Positions 52,295-61,114 of a stretch of 64,000 nucleotides of DNA are shown in pieces. Both the position numbers and the translations under genes were made by a program. The notes under the pieces were generated by a model, which was given only the letters and a program-made list of their open reading frames with translations, searched no databases and was not told the DNA's origin. The stretch's first letter is position 1, and each line of letters begins with the position of its first letter. Source of the stretch: Ilumatobacteraceae bacterium (GTDB lineage: Bacteria; Actinomycetota; Acidimicrobiia; Acidimicrobiales; Ilumatobacteraceae). Location of the stretch: positions 2,567,595 through 2,631,594 of the forward strand of contig JAWPMO010000001.1 in NCBI GenBank assembly GCA_033344875.1, given 5' to 3'.

Positions 52295-53236
52295 TCAGCT
52301 CCCCACCCGCACCGACACGACGTCGCGGATCGACTCGGCGAGCACCTCGCCGACCTGGACGGCGATCTCGATGAACTGTGCCGCAGCAGGGGCGAGTGTT
52401 CGTTCGGAGCGCCACGCGACCGTGATCCGACGATCCGGGATCACGGGCGTCAGCGGATGGATCGACAGCCGCGGATCTTCCGTCTCGACGCACAGCAGCG
52501 GCAGGACGGCCACGCCCATGCCGGCTCGGACCATCGCCGCCACCGTGCCGTTGTCGTTGGAGCGGAACACGTACGACGGCACCAGCCCGGCCGCCCGCAG
52601 CCCGGCTTCGTTGTACAACTGACACGAGTTCTCGTGCTGGCCGATCATGGGTTCGAGGGCCAGGTCCGCTATCGCGACCGGGCCGGGCGGGAACTGCCCC
52701 GGTCGTGAGATCAGCACGAACGGGTCGGTGATGACGTGGGACGTCTCGACGTCGACACCGCCGTCGCCGACCATGAAGGTCACGTCGAGCTCACCCGACT
52801 CGACCCGGCCCTCGAGATCCTGGTCGTGGTCGCTCTCGAACACCGACAGTTCGAGGTCGGGGTAGCGCTCGCGCAAGCGTCCGACCACCAGCGGCAGGAT
52901 CGTGGCCGAGGCGCTCTGGAACGTGCCGATCGAGAGGGTCCCGACCTCACCGCTGCGGAACCGAGCGAGTTCGTCGCTCATCACGTCGAGCTGGGTCAGG
53001 ATCCGACGGCCACGTTCGAGCAGTTCGCGGCCGAGCGGCGTCAGCTCGACGGGCCGCGGCCCGCCGGGACGGTCGAACACCGCAGCGCCGAGCACCCGCT
53101 CGAGTGCGGCGATCTGCTGACTGATCGCGGACTGGGTGTAGCCGAGCTGCTCGGCCGCCCGGCCGAACGTGCCGGTCGTCGCCACCGCGTCGAGGGCCTC
53201 GAGGTGCCGGATCTCGACGTCGCGGAGGGATACCAT
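52295..53236 (-). CDS. LysR-family transcriptional regulator
   Basis: A 313-residue regulator. The N-terminal winged helix is LEALDAVATTGTFGRAAEQLGYTQSAISQQIAALERVLG, followed by the periplasmic-binding-like effector domain (GTLSIGTFQSASATILPLVV to the C-terminus). ATG 53236 is preferred over 53242 because a strong palindrome (53239-53257) overlaps the longer start. The target gene is not obvious; the nearest divergent genes are the two small ORFs at 53313. Binding is expected at its own promoter. Confidence 0.9.
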   Translation of the reverse strand: MVSLRDVEIRHLEALDAVATTGTFGRAAEQLGYTQSAISQQIAALERVLGAAVFDRPGGPRPVELTPLGRELLERGRRILTQLDVMSDELARFRSGEVGTLSIGTFQSASATILPLVVGRLRERYPDLELSVFESDHDQDLEGRVESGELDVTFMVGDGGVDVETSHVITDPFVLISRPGQFPPGPVAIADLALEPMIGQHENSCQLYNEAGLRAAGLVPSYVFRSNDNGTVAAMVRAGMGVAVLPLLCVETEDPRLSIHPLTPVIPDRRITVAWRSERTLAPAAAQFIEIAVQVGEVLAESIRDVVSVRVGS

Positions 53237-53238
53237 AA

Positions 53239-53257
53239 TCATCAGACTAACTGATGA
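53239..53257. promoter_or_regulatory. LysR-type palindrome at the regulator's start
   Basis: tcatcagactaactgatga has perfect 7-bp arms around a 5-bp centre, directly before the LysR gene start. A nearby gatgaccatc extends the dyad-rich stretch. It is a good candidate for autoregulation. Confidence 0.55.
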
Positions 53258-53312
53258 CCATCAGTAGAGATCATCGCTAGCGCTGGTTCTCCTGTGTACG
53301 TACGTTGGCATC

Positions 53313-53582
53313 ATGATCCTCCCCCTCGACCCCCACTCGATCGCCGACCTCGACCGGATCGGCTCGATCATCGGTGAGCACGGCATCGACGCCGTGCCGA
53401 GCGACCTGCTGCGCAATCTCGCCCATGACGCGAAGGACGCCGGCGTCCGTCCCGTCGCCGTCTCGGTCCTCGTCGACCCGACCGACCCGATCGTCGCTCG
53501 CGAGCGGGCGTTCGCCGTCGTCGCCTGCGGTCTGATCGGCGCCCGCTCTCGCCGGCCGACTCCCCCCGAGGCATCGGCATGA
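53313..53582 (+). CDS. small protein of unknown function
   Basis: An 89-residue protein (ILPLDPHSIADLDRIGSIIG and DLLRNLAHDAKDAGVRPVA segments). It looks like a soluble helical protein with no recognised family. The stop overlaps the next gene's ATG by 4 bp. Position and coupling support that it is real. Confidence 0.5.
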   Translation: MILPLDPHSIADLDRIGSIIGEHGIDAVPSDLLRNLAHDAKDAGVRPVAVSVLVDPTDPIVARERAFAVVACGLIGARSRRPTPPEASA

Positions 53583-53812
53583 TCCCCACCCACGACGCAT
53601 CCCGACTCGCCACCGAACGCGCCCGCGCGTACCAGGACCGCGCCGCACACCGACGACTCGTTCGCCAGCTCCGTCTGACGACCGACCGCAGGTCGCCACC
53701 CGCCACGTGGTCGGTGACGACCGCTCGAATCCGTGCGGCGCTCGTGCCGCGGCGTCGTCCGACGATCCGCACATCCGAGCCGGAGCTCGACTACTGCTGC
53801 TGCTCCGCCTGA
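53579..53812 (+). CDS. small basic protein of unknown function
   Basis: A 77-residue Arg-rich protein (ATERARAYQDRAAHRRLVRQL), ending CCCSA with three adjacent Cys. It is coupled to the preceding small gene. Its 3' end overlaps the convergent cyclase gene by 22 bp. No family recognised; it could be a metal- or nucleic-acid-binding peptide. Confidence 0.45.
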   Translation: MIPTHDASRLATERARAYQDRAAHRRLVRQLRLTTDRRSPPATWSVTTARIRAALVPRRRPTIRTSEPELDYCCCSA

Positions 53813-54957
53813 GGCCGGGCGGCCTCGTCGCCGGCCCGGTCACGTCGCGGCCCGGCCTGCATCGACCACACCGCGACCGGCTCGTCGAAGCCCTTGACCA
53901 TGCGGCGGCCGGCCGGTTCGAACTCGCACCCGACGGCGGCCTCGACGAGCCCGTCGGTGACGAGCAACTCCAGCGGCACCGCCTCGTCGACGAGACGTGA
54001 CGCGAGGTTCACGACCGAGCCGTAATAGTCGCCGCTGCGGAGCACGACGTTGCCGTACGCCATGCCACCACGGGGAGCGACGCCGACGTACTCACCGTTG
54101 AACGCATCCATCAGTGCGATCGCCGCGCGACATGCCGCCACCGGATCCGTGGCCACGAACATCACCTCGTCACCGATCAGCTTGACGACGCGGGCACCGG
54201 CACTCGTGGCGACATCGTGGGCCTCGCCTTCGAAACGGCCCATGAACGCCGACAACTCACGGGCACCCATGTGACGCGACAACGCCGTGAACCCGACCAG
54301 GTCGACGAAGCCGACGGCGTATCGATACTGGAACCGTTCGGTCATGTCGATCGAGGTTCGGCGCGTGCGCTCGACCGCCTGCAGCATCTGGCGCCGCAGG
54401 ATCGGGTCGAGCCGCTCGGTCAATCCGTCGAGCAGACCGACGGCGTCGTGGACGGCGTGCGCGAGATCGATCTCCTTCGCACCGCTCAGCAGATGCGGTG
54501 ACTCGATGTCGGCGAGGAACAACGAGACCGACGCCTCGCCGATCCGCGCCAGCGACGACGCGATGACCCGCACCAACCCCTTCGCCTCGTCGGCGCTGAA
54601 CGTGGAGGCGAGCACGGCAACCGACGCCAGCGACTCGATCTCGGCCTCCGTGAACCCGATCTCACCCTCGGGCGCTCCCTCGATCGGGACGAATCCGAAC
54701 GCGCGGGCGTATGCGTCGAACTCCTCCGGCGTGAGGTTCGAACGCTCGATCGCCTCGGCACGGCTCAGCCGCTCCCCCGGCACCATCCGCCGATCGCCGG
54801 CCATCGCCCCGAGGGCATCGGTCGCCAACGCGTGCTGCATCTCGGGGATCGTGAACCCCTGCTCGACCAGCCAGTCGAGCAGCTCGATCCGACCGGCTTC
54901 GGCATCGACATCGGGGTCGAAGAGGCCGGCCCGCTGGTAATCGTCGGCGGTCGGCAT
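53791..54957 (-). CDS. class III adenylate/guanylate cyclase with Rv1264-like N-terminal regulatory domain
   Basis: A 388-residue protein. The N-terminal 175 residues resemble the pH-sensing regulatory domain of Rv1264 (ELLDWLVEQGFTIPEMQHALAT and LTPEEFDAYARAFGFVP). The C-terminal catalytic domain begins YAVGFVDLVGFTALSRHMG (metal-binding Asp), then VKLIGDEVMFVATDP and GNVVLRSGDYYGSVVNLASRL. It makes cAMP or cGMP; the transition-state residues follow the RSGDYYGSVVNLA segment. ATG 54957 (MPTADDYQRA) begins the domain. The C-terminus is Gln-rich. Confidence 0.9.
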   Translation of the reverse strand: MPTADDYQRAGLFDPDVDAEAGRIELLDWLVEQGFTIPEMQHALATDALGAMAGDRRMVPGERLSRAEAIERSNLTPEEFDAYARAFGFVPIEGAPEGEIGFTEAEIESLASVAVLASTFSADEAKGLVRVIASSLARIGEASVSLFLADIESPHLLSGAKEIDLAHAVHDAVGLLDGLTERLDPILRRQMLQAVERTRRTSIDMTERFQYRYAVGFVDLVGFTALSRHMGARELSAFMGRFEGEAHDVATSAGARVVKLIGDEVMFVATDPVAACRAAIALMDAFNGEYVGVAPRGGMAYGNVVLRSGDYYGSVVNLASRLVDEAVPLELLVTDGLVEAAVGCEFEPAGRRMVKGFDEPVAVWSMQAGPRRDRAGDEAARPQAEQQQ

Positions 54958-54971
54958 GGGCGAAGCGTAGG

Positions 54972-55430
54972 TCAATCCGGATGGGTGGGCCGTGTGCCGT
55001 ACAGACCGCGCCCGATCATGCTCATCACCACCACATCGTCCTGGTTGATCATCTCGCTGCGGAACTTCACGGTGCCACGATTCGGCTTGGTGGCCGATGG
55101 CACTGCCTCGAGCACCGTGAGTCGTCCCCGTAGCGTGTCGCCGGGTCGAACCGGCGCGAGCCAGCGGAGTTCTTCCATCCCCGACGATCCCTGGCTGCTC
55201 GAATCGAGGATCATGCCGTCGCACAGCAGCCGCATGTACATCGCACACGTGTGCCAACCGCTCGCGATCAGCCCACCGAACGGCGACGTCACGGCAGCGT
55301 CGGGATCGACGTGGAACAGCTGCGGGTCGTACCGCTCGGCGAACTCGATGATGTCGGGCTGGGTCACCTCGACCTCGCCGAGTTCGATCACTTCCCCGAT
55401 CACGAAATCCTCGAAATACTTGGTCACCAC
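54972..55430 (-). CDS. MaoC-family (R)-specific hydratase
   Basis: A 152-residue hot-dog-fold protein (GTG 55430 or 55427, VVTKYFEDFVIGEVIELG). The conserved catalytic run is DPQLFHVDPDAAVTSPFGGLIASGWHTCAMYMRL, with the hydratase Asp/His pair (YDPQ and GWHT). It hydrates enoyl-CoA substrates. It shares the promoter region with the divergent AEC transporter at 55494. The stop is 15 bp before the cyclase start, so the two may be co-transcribed. Confidence 0.88.
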   Translation of the reverse strand: MVTKYFEDFVIGEVIELGEVEVTQPDIIEFAERYDPQLFHVDPDAAVTSPFGGLIASGWHTCAMYMRLLCDGMILDSSSQGSSGMEELRWLAPVRPGDTLRGRLTVLEAVPSATKPNRGTVKFRSEMINQDDVVVMSMIGRGLYGTRPTHPD

Positions 55431-55493
55431 GCTGATGTACCACGTGACGGCCGGGGCGGTCGGGTCGAAGGACGGAACGCTACGGTGCGGCGA

Positions 55494-56384
55494 GTGAGCG
55501 GACTGCCCGGGATCTTCGTCGACATCCTCGGCCCCGTGCTCGTGCTCGTGCTCATCGGTGTCAGCGCCGGAAAGTGGCTGGAACTCCAGCCCGAACCGCT
55601 GGCGAAGCTCTCGTTCTGGGTGCTCGGCCCCGCCTTCATGTTCGACGCGCTCGCCGACGCCGGCCTGCCGTCGAACGTGCTGATCGAGGTCGCCGCGGCA
55701 TCGCTGCTGGCGCTCGTCGCGTCGGGGCTGTTCGCCCTGCTCGTGTCGGCACGCCTGACTCGCGATCGCCGAGCGGCGGTGTTGACCACCACGATCTACG
55801 GCAACACCGGCAACTTCGGTCTCGCGATCGTCTCGTTCACGTTCGGCGACGAGTCGATCCCGTTCGCGGCGGTCGCACTCGTCGTGGTCAACACCCTCGG
55901 GGTCATCGTCGGCATCGCCTCGAGGAAGGGCGGGTGGGCGGGCGTCGGCACCGCGTTCACCCGGCCGATGACCCTCGTCATCGTCCCCGCACTGCTCGCC
56001 AACGGATACGACGCGGAACTGCCGGCGATCGTCGACCGCCCGATCGGACTGATCGCCGGAGCGCTGATCCCGATCATGTTGATCACCCTCGGGATCCAGT
56101 TGCAGCAGATGGGCATGCCGACGTTCGGTGCCGACGTCGGCCGGTCGCTGGTCGGCAAACTCGTGGTGCAACCGCTCGTCGCCATCCCCGTCGTCGCCGC
56201 GATCGGCCTGTCGGACGTGGCCGGTGGCGCCGTGATCCTGCAGGCGGCGATGCCGGCGGCGGTGTTCACCACCGTGCTGGCGCTGGAGCACCGAACCCGC
56301 TCCGACGAGACCGCCACGATCGTGATGGTCGGCACCCTCGCGTCGCTCATGACCCTCCCCTGGTTCATCCTCTACGTCACCTGA
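55494..56384 (+). CDS. AEC-family transporter
   Basis: A 296-residue membrane transporter. It has about ten TM segments in two five-helix halves; the AEC signature is in GNTGNFGLAIVSFTFG and the paired GALIPIMLITLGIQLQQMG. AEC carriers export auxin in plants and malate or malonate in bacteria. GTG 55494 is preferred (GTG 55485 possible). Its stop is 32 bp from the convergent dehydrogenase gene. Substrate unknown. Confidence 0.88.
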   Translation: MSGLPGIFVDILGPVLVLVLIGVSAGKWLELQPEPLAKLSFWVLGPAFMFDALADAGLPSNVLIEVAAASLLALVASGLFALLVSARLTRDRRAAVLTTTIYGNTGNFGLAIVSFTFGDESIPFAAVALVVVNTLGVIVGIASRKGGWAGVGTAFTRPMTLVIVPALLANGYDAELPAIVDRPIGLIAGALIPIMLITLGIQLQQMGMPTFGADVGRSLVGKLVVQPLVAIPVVAAIGLSDVAGGAVILQAAMPAAVFTTVLALEHRTRSDETATIVMVGTLASLMTLPWFILYVT

Positions 56385-56416
56385 CCGGGAGGCGACGAGA
56401 GCCGACCTAGCCACCG

Positions 56417-57382
56417 TCAGCGGGCGGGCACCACCTCGCCGCCGCGCTCCTCCGGTTCGTCGTCGACCAACTCGGCGGGGAACCCCGGGGCCGTCACCGA
56501 CAGCCCCGTCGCATCCTCCAGGCGGCGGACGATGTCGTCCGACCACGACCCACCCCCGTAGCGGTCGGCCCCGTCACGGAAGATGTCGATCAGCATCGGG
56601 TTGAGTTCGAGCGGCACCCGCGTGGCGTCGGCGATCTCCTGGAAGAGACCGATGTCCTTGAGGACGAGGTCCATCGTGAACCCGATGTCGCGCGAACCGT
56701 TCAGGATCAGCTGGCTCTCGGTCTCGTGCACGAACGAGTTGCCGCTGGAGATCGTGATCGCCTTGAACGTGGTGTTCAGGTCGATGCCGGCAGCGGCCAT
56801 CGTCGTGAGCGCCTCCGTGATCGCCACCAGGTGGGCGGTCGCGAGGTAGTTCGTCATCACCTTGAGTGTCGACGCCGAACCGATCCCGCCCGTGTGCAGC
56901 ACGCGTCGGCCGAGCACGGTCAGGAGCGGCAGCACACGTTCGAACGTCGGCCGGTCGCACCCGGCGAAGATCGAGATGTTGCCGGTGTCGGCCCGATGGC
57001 AGCCGCCCGACACCGGGCAGTCGACGGCCGATCCGCCCGCCTCGGCCACGCGCCCGGCCAACCGCTCGATCTCGGCCGCGTCGGTCGTCGACATCTCCAT
57101 CCACACCGTCCCGGGTCGGAGTCCGGCGAGTACACCATCGGGCGCTTCCATCACCCACGCCGAAGCGGCCGGCGACGGCAGGCACGTGATGACGACGTCG
57201 ACAGCGGCGGCGAGGTCACGAGGCGTCTCGGCCCATGCCGCTCCACCGTCGACGAATGCCGTCGCAGCGTCGCGATCGAGGTCGCGAACCGTGAGCTCCA
57301 CACCGTTGCGGAGCAGGGAGCCGGCCAACTTGCCGCCGACGTTGCCGAGGCCGATGAAGCCGACGGTCGGGAGCTCGCTCAC
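56417..57382 (-). CDS. 3-hydroxyisobutyrate/6-phosphogluconate-family dehydrogenase
   Basis: A 321-residue beta-hydroxyacid dehydrogenase. The Rossmann motif is VGFIGLGNVGGKLAGSLL, the substrate-binding signature DCPVSGGCHRADTGN, and the catalytic Lys lies in STLKVMTNYL with the usual C-terminal helical domain. It oxidises a beta-hydroxy acid with NAD(P). GTG 57382 overlaps the stop of the HD-domain gene by 4 bp. It is the third gene of the operon after the dioxygenase and the HD oxygenase, and could act on their product. Confidence 0.92.
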   Translation of the reverse strand: MSELPTVGFIGLGNVGGKLAGSLLRNGVELTVRDLDRDAATAFVDGGAAWAETPRDLAAAVDVVITCLPSPAASAWVMEAPDGVLAGLRPGTVWMEMSTTDAAEIERLAGRVAEAGGSAVDCPVSGGCHRADTGNISIFAGCDRPTFERVLPLLTVLGRRVLHTGGIGSASTLKVMTNYLATAHLVAITEALTTMAAAGIDLNTTFKAITISSGNSFVHETESQLILNGSRDIGFTMDLVLKDIGLFQEIADATRVPLELNPMLIDIFRDGADRYGGGSWSDDIVRRLEDATGLSVTAPGFPAELVDDEPEERGGEVVPAR

Positions 57383-58020
57383 GGGACCAACCGCTCGTTG
57401 CCGACGGCGATCACGTCGTCGGCCCAGGCCGAACGTGCGAAGACCTCGTGCACGTCGTCGGCGAACGACGCCAGGTCGTGGATCGGAAAGTCGGGGTCGA
57501 ACGAGTTCTGGTCCCAGTCGGCGCAGAACCCGGCGCACAGACCGGCCCATCGATGGTCGGCGAACCGGTCGCGGGCGTGGCGGTCGCCGCCGAGGTGGTG
57601 TGCGTAGTAGTAGCCCTGGAACACGCCGTGGTGCTGCACGACCCAGTGCACCTCGGCGCGCACGTACGGCTGGATGATCGACGCAGCGAACTCGCTGTGG
57701 TTGTCGGGGGCGAGGTCGTCACCGATGTCGTGCAGGAGTGCGGCGACGACCCAGTCGACGTCGGCGCCGTCGAGTCGGGCCCGCGTGGCCGACTGCAGCG
57801 AGTGTTCGAGTCGGGTGATCCGGTAGCCGCCCATCGAACCACTCAACCGATCGAGCGCGACGAACAACCGGTCGACCAACCCGCTCGCATGAGCCCGTTC
57901 GTAGCGGTCGAGCAACGCGTAGTCGGCGGCGGTGCCGTGTTCCATCGACCGGAACGAGACGATGCCCTCTGGGGCGTCGACAGGGTGGGGTTCGTTGTCC
58001 TGCTGGAGCGGCTCGGTCAT
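57379..58020 (-). CDS. HD-domain oxygenase of the PhnZ/TmpB type
   Basis: A 213-residue HD protein. The LEHSLQSATRA motif (His73) precedes ALLHDIGDDLAP (His97, Asp98), VVQHHGVFQGYYYAHHLGG (His130) and DQNSFDPDF. LEHSLQ just before the HD pair is the mark of mixed-valent diiron PhnZ/TmpB oxygenases. At the positions of the PhnZ gating residues Tyr24 and Glu27 this protein has Met63 and Tyr66. It overlaps both the upstream dioxygenase (58017-58020) and the downstream dehydrogenase, so it is translationally coupled to both. Confidence 0.82.
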   Translation of the reverse strand: MTEPLQQDNEPHPVDAPEGIVSFRSMEHGTAADYALLDRYERAHASGLVDRLFVALDRLSGSMGGYRITRLEHSLQSATRARLDGADVDWVVAALLHDIGDDLAPDNHSEFAASIIQPYVRAEVHWVVQHHGVFQGYYYAHHLGGDRHARDRFADHRWAGLCAGFCADWDQNSFDPDFPIHDLASFADDVHEVFARSAWADDVIAVGNERLVP

Positions 58021-59207
58021 GTCGCGAGCATCGCACGCCGCCGGACGGCGAGGCGATACATCGTGTCGGGTCCGTCGTGTTCGATGTAGCAGCCTTGCAG
58101 GTGCCGACGACCGCGGCTCGGGTCGAACGCCGTCCGCCCGTGGAGCGCCCGATGGTTGTCCATGAACATCACGTCGCCGGGCTCGAGCCGGAACGTGACC
58201 TGGTGCGCCGGGTCGTTCGTCCACGCGGTGAGCCAGCGACGCCCCGCATAGAAGTCGGACAGGTCGTGACCGGATCGCACGACCGGCTCGTCGAGTTTGG
58301 TGTTCATGCGGATCTGCCGGTACCGGCCCTGACGGTCGTACTCCAGGATGCGACCCCGGTTCACCACGGTGTCGCTCCCCATGTCGTAGCGCCACTCGAC
58401 CTCGGTCTCGACGAGCGCCGCGTGCCACGCCGGATGCGCCGCGCGGAGCGCCATCGCCGCGGCGAGGCCGTCGACCAGCGTCGAGTCGCCGCCCGGTGCC
58501 TCGTTGACGATGCAGTGCAGCATCTGGATCCCCGGCACCGGTCGACGGTAGGGCTCGTCGCTGTGCGCCGGCAGTTGGACCGCCGTGTACGCGAGGTCGG
58601 TCGGTGAGGGCTTGGCCTCGACGTCGAAGACCCAGCCGAAGTTGTGACCGACGATGTACCCCAGCCGTTCGGCGATGCGAGCCACCGTGCCGACCTCGGC
58701 CGGTGTGCCACGGAACACGACATACCCGTGCCGGAAGAACAGCGAGAGGAACTCGACGATCGCTGCGGGGTCCGCGGCGTCGGCGTCGAACGTGATGCTG
58801 CTCCAGTCGACATACGGGAACACGGCGAGCGGCCGTGTCCACGGTTCGGCCGCCGGTGGCACCTCCGGATCGGCGCGCCAACCGATCGCTCGCTCGACGG
58901 CTGCGAGATCGAGGTGCGCGAGATGTCCGTCGGTGAACGCGACGTGGAGGCCACCGTCGTGGATGTCGGCCGCGACGACACCGAGGTCGGGATCGATGTC
59001 GGTCGGGGTGAACAGACGCTGGCGGCTCGTCGGCTCGATCTGCCCCGCTTCGGTCGACCGGCTGCGGAGCCAGACGGGATGCAGCTCGACGGCCTTGGCG
59101 CCACGCTGGAGGACGATGCCGCCGTCGCCCACGTCGACTCGTACGGCAGCCCCACGTTCGATGATGGTCACCCCTGCAGTGTGAGCCCTTCGAACCCTGT
59201 TGAACAT
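58017..59207 (-). CDS. TauD/TfdA-family 2-oxoglutarate dioxygenase (BBOX/TmpA-like)
   Basis: A 396-residue dioxygenase. The N-terminal DUF971-like domain (IIERGAAVRVDVGDGGIVLQ) and the C-terminal double-stranded beta-helix are as in gamma-butyrobetaine hydroxylase and TmpA. Fe ligands are His-x-Asp in LPAHSDEPYRRPV and the distal His in FMDNHRALHGRTAF, followed by the 2OG-binding Arg. It is probably the first enzyme of a hydroxylate-then-cleave pair with the HD protein. ATG 59207 is chosen; 59231 and a GTG at 59171 remain possible. It is divergent from the LysR gene at 59257. Confidence 0.85.
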   Translation of the reverse strand: MFNRVRRAHTAGVTIIERGAAVRVDVGDGGIVLQRGAKAVELHPVWLRSRSTEAGQIEPTSRQRLFTPTDIDPDLGVVAADIHDGGLHVAFTDGHLAHLDLAAVERAIGWRADPEVPPAAEPWTRPLAVFPYVDWSSITFDADAADPAAIVEFLSLFFRHGYVVFRGTPAEVGTVARIAERLGYIVGHNFGWVFDVEAKPSPTDLAYTAVQLPAHSDEPYRRPVPGIQMLHCIVNEAPGGDSTLVDGLAAAMALRAAHPAWHAALVETEVEWRYDMGSDTVVNRGRILEYDRQGRYRQIRMNTKLDEPVVRSGHDLSDFYAGRRWLTAWTNDPAHQVTFRLEPGDVMFMDNHRALHGRTAFDPSRGRRHLQGCYIEHDGPDTMYRLAVRRRAMLAT

Positions 59208-59256
59208 TGGCGTTCTCGGTTGGGTCGGCATACCCTCGGAGCATGGTGAGGTTCAC

Positions 59257-60168
59257 GTGCGAGCACTGATCCGCCGGGTCGATCGATTGCAGAGCCTGGC
59301 CGTGTTCGAGGCTGCGGCCCGGCTCGGCAGTTTCACCGCGGCCGGGGGCGAGCTCGGCATGAGCCAACCGGCCGTGACCCGGCAGATCCGCGCGCTCGAG
59401 CGCCGACTCGGCATCGACCTGTTCGTCAGAACGGCGAATCGCAGCGAGTTGACCGACGCCGGCCGCCGACTGCGCGACCATGTGATCACCGGGTTCGACG
59501 TGATCGAGGCGGGTCTGGTCGAACTCGCGGAGCTGGCGGCGCTCGACGATCATGCGGCCACGTTCGTGCTCGCCGCCCACCCCGGCATCGCACAGGCGTG
59601 GGTGGTCCCCCGCCTCGACGAGATCAACGACGTGCTCGGCGACGTCGACCTCCGTCTCTGGTTGTTCGACCGCGACGCGGAACTCGCCGACGGCACGTTC
59701 GACGCGGCGATCCGGGTCGGCGACGGCACGTTCCCGGGCCAGGATGCCCAGCTCCTGTTCCCCGAGGTCGTCGTACCCGTCGCCGCCCCGGCGGTCGCGC
59801 GTGCCCACGGCCTCACCGCGGAGAGCACCGCGGCCGACGTCTACCGGGCACCATTCGTCCACATGGACGACGGCGATCGGCCGTGGATGACGTGGGCGGG
59901 ATGGCTCGACGCGTTCGGGATGACGCTCACGCGTGCGCCGGGCCGGGTGCTGTTCCACAACTACCCGATGGTGCTCCAGCGGGCGCTGCTCGGGCACGGC
60001 GTCGCACTCGGATGGCGACCGCTGATCGACGAGTACGTCGACGGTGGCGCGCTCGAGGTCGTCGGACCCGAAGTTCGCTCCGACCGCGGCTACTACGTGA
60101 CGTGGCCGTCAGGACGACCGACACCAGCGGTCGCAGCGCTCACCGACTGGCTCATCTCGGCCGCGTGA
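59257..60168 (+). CDS. LysR-family regulator (GcvA-like), likely controller of the dioxygenase operon
   Basis: A 303-residue regulator (GTG 59257 with ggtgagg upstream). The HTH is LAVFEAAARLGSFTAAGGELGMSQPAVTRQIRALERRLG, and the effector domain runs from ATFVLAAHPGIAQAWVVPRLDEIND to the C-terminus. This GcvA-like subgroup commonly regulates a divergent operon. Only 50 bp separates it from the dioxygenase gene, and TTCAACAGGGTTCGAA there suits a LysR binding site. The inducer is unknown. Confidence 0.9.
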   Translation: MRALIRRVDRLQSLAVFEAAARLGSFTAAGGELGMSQPAVTRQIRALERRLGIDLFVRTANRSELTDAGRRLRDHVITGFDVIEAGLVELAELAALDDHAATFVLAAHPGIAQAWVVPRLDEINDVLGDVDLRLWLFDRDAELADGTFDAAIRVGDGTFPGQDAQLLFPEVVVPVAAPAVARAHGLTAESTAADVYRAPFVHMDDGDRPWMTWAGWLDAFGMTLTRAPGRVLFHNYPMVLQRALLGHGVALGWRPLIDEYVDGGALEVVGPEVRSDRGYYVTWPSGRPTPAVAALTDWLISAA

Positions 60169-60182
60169 CCCCGGATCGCGGA

Positions 60183-61070
60183 TCAGCGCTCGGCACCGAC
60201 CCCGGCCCGGGCGGCGTTGGTCGTGATCGCGTCGGCGATCTCGCGCAGCCGGGTGTGCGGAAGGTCGTGACCCATGTCGTTGAACAGCAGGAGTCGCGAA
60301 CCCGGGATCGCTTCGGCGGTGGCGATGCCGCCCGACGGTTTCACCAGGGAGTCGAGCAGGCCGTGGATCACGAGCGTCGGAACGTCGATCCGTCGAAGCG
60401 CCTCGGTGCGATCGGGGCTGGCGAGGATCGCCGCGAAGTTCCGAGCGGTCCCGTGCGGGCGCCAACTCCGTTCGAGGTCGGCCTGGAACAACTCCCGGAA
60501 CTTCTGTTCGTCGAACGTCGGCCCGGAGATGTCGCGGAACAGCTCGACGCCCTGATCGACCGCTGTCTCCGGGGTCGGTTCGGGGCGGCGCAGACCACGG
60601 AGGACCACCTTGGCCTTCGGTCGGCCCACCTTGGGGTTCCCGGTCGTCGACATGATCGACGTGAGGCTGCTCACCCGGCGCGGATGATCGATGGCCATCT
60701 GCTGCGCGATCATCCCGCCCATCGACATCCCGACAACGTGGGCTCGGTCGATGTCGAGCGCCTCGAGCAGGCCTGCCGCGTCGGCCGCCATGTCGCCCAG
60801 GAGGTAGGCGGCGTCGAGCGGCCGCTTGAAGACGAGGGTCTTCGCGAGCTGGCGCCGGGTCGGCGGTGCCTGATCGACGAGTTCGGTCGACAGCCCGGCG
60901 TCGCGGTTGTCGAACCAGATCACGCGGAAGCCGTTGTCGACGAGGAGCTGGATCAGATCGGGCGGCCAGTCGATCAACTGGCCACCGAGGCCCATCACGA
61001 GCAGCAGCGGCTCGCCGGCGCCCTGCTCCTCGTACTCGATCGTGATGCCGTTCGCCTGGACAGAAGCCAT
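60183..61070 (-). CDS. alpha/beta hydrolase
   Basis: A 295-residue hydrolase. The nucleophile elbow is VVGMSMGGMIAQQMA with the catalytic Ser, an early MGLGGQLIDWP supplies the oxyanion region, and FNDMGHDLPHTR the catalytic His. It resembles esterase/lipase-type members near Tap and dienelactone-type enzymes. Substrate unknown. ATG 61070 (MASVQANGITIEYEE) begins the fold; ATG 61094 is upstream. It is convergent with the LysR gene (14 bp gap). Confidence 0.88.
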   Translation of the reverse strand: MASVQANGITIEYEEQGAGEPLLLVMGLGGQLIDWPPDLIQLLVDNGFRVIWFDNRDAGLSTELVDQAPPTRRQLAKTLVFKRPLDAAYLLGDMAADAAGLLEALDIDRAHVVGMSMGGMIAQQMAIDHPRRVSSLTSIMSTTGNPKVGRPKAKVVLRGLRRPEPTPETAVDQGVELFRDISGPTFDEQKFRELFQADLERSWRPHGTARNFAAILASPDRTEALRRIDVPTLVIHGLLDSLVKPSGGIATAEAIPGSRLLLFNDMGHDLPHTRLREIADAITTNAARAGVGAER

Positions 61071-61114
61071 GTCCACCAGGCTACGGTCGGCCACCTCCGA
61101 TCTACGATGACGCG

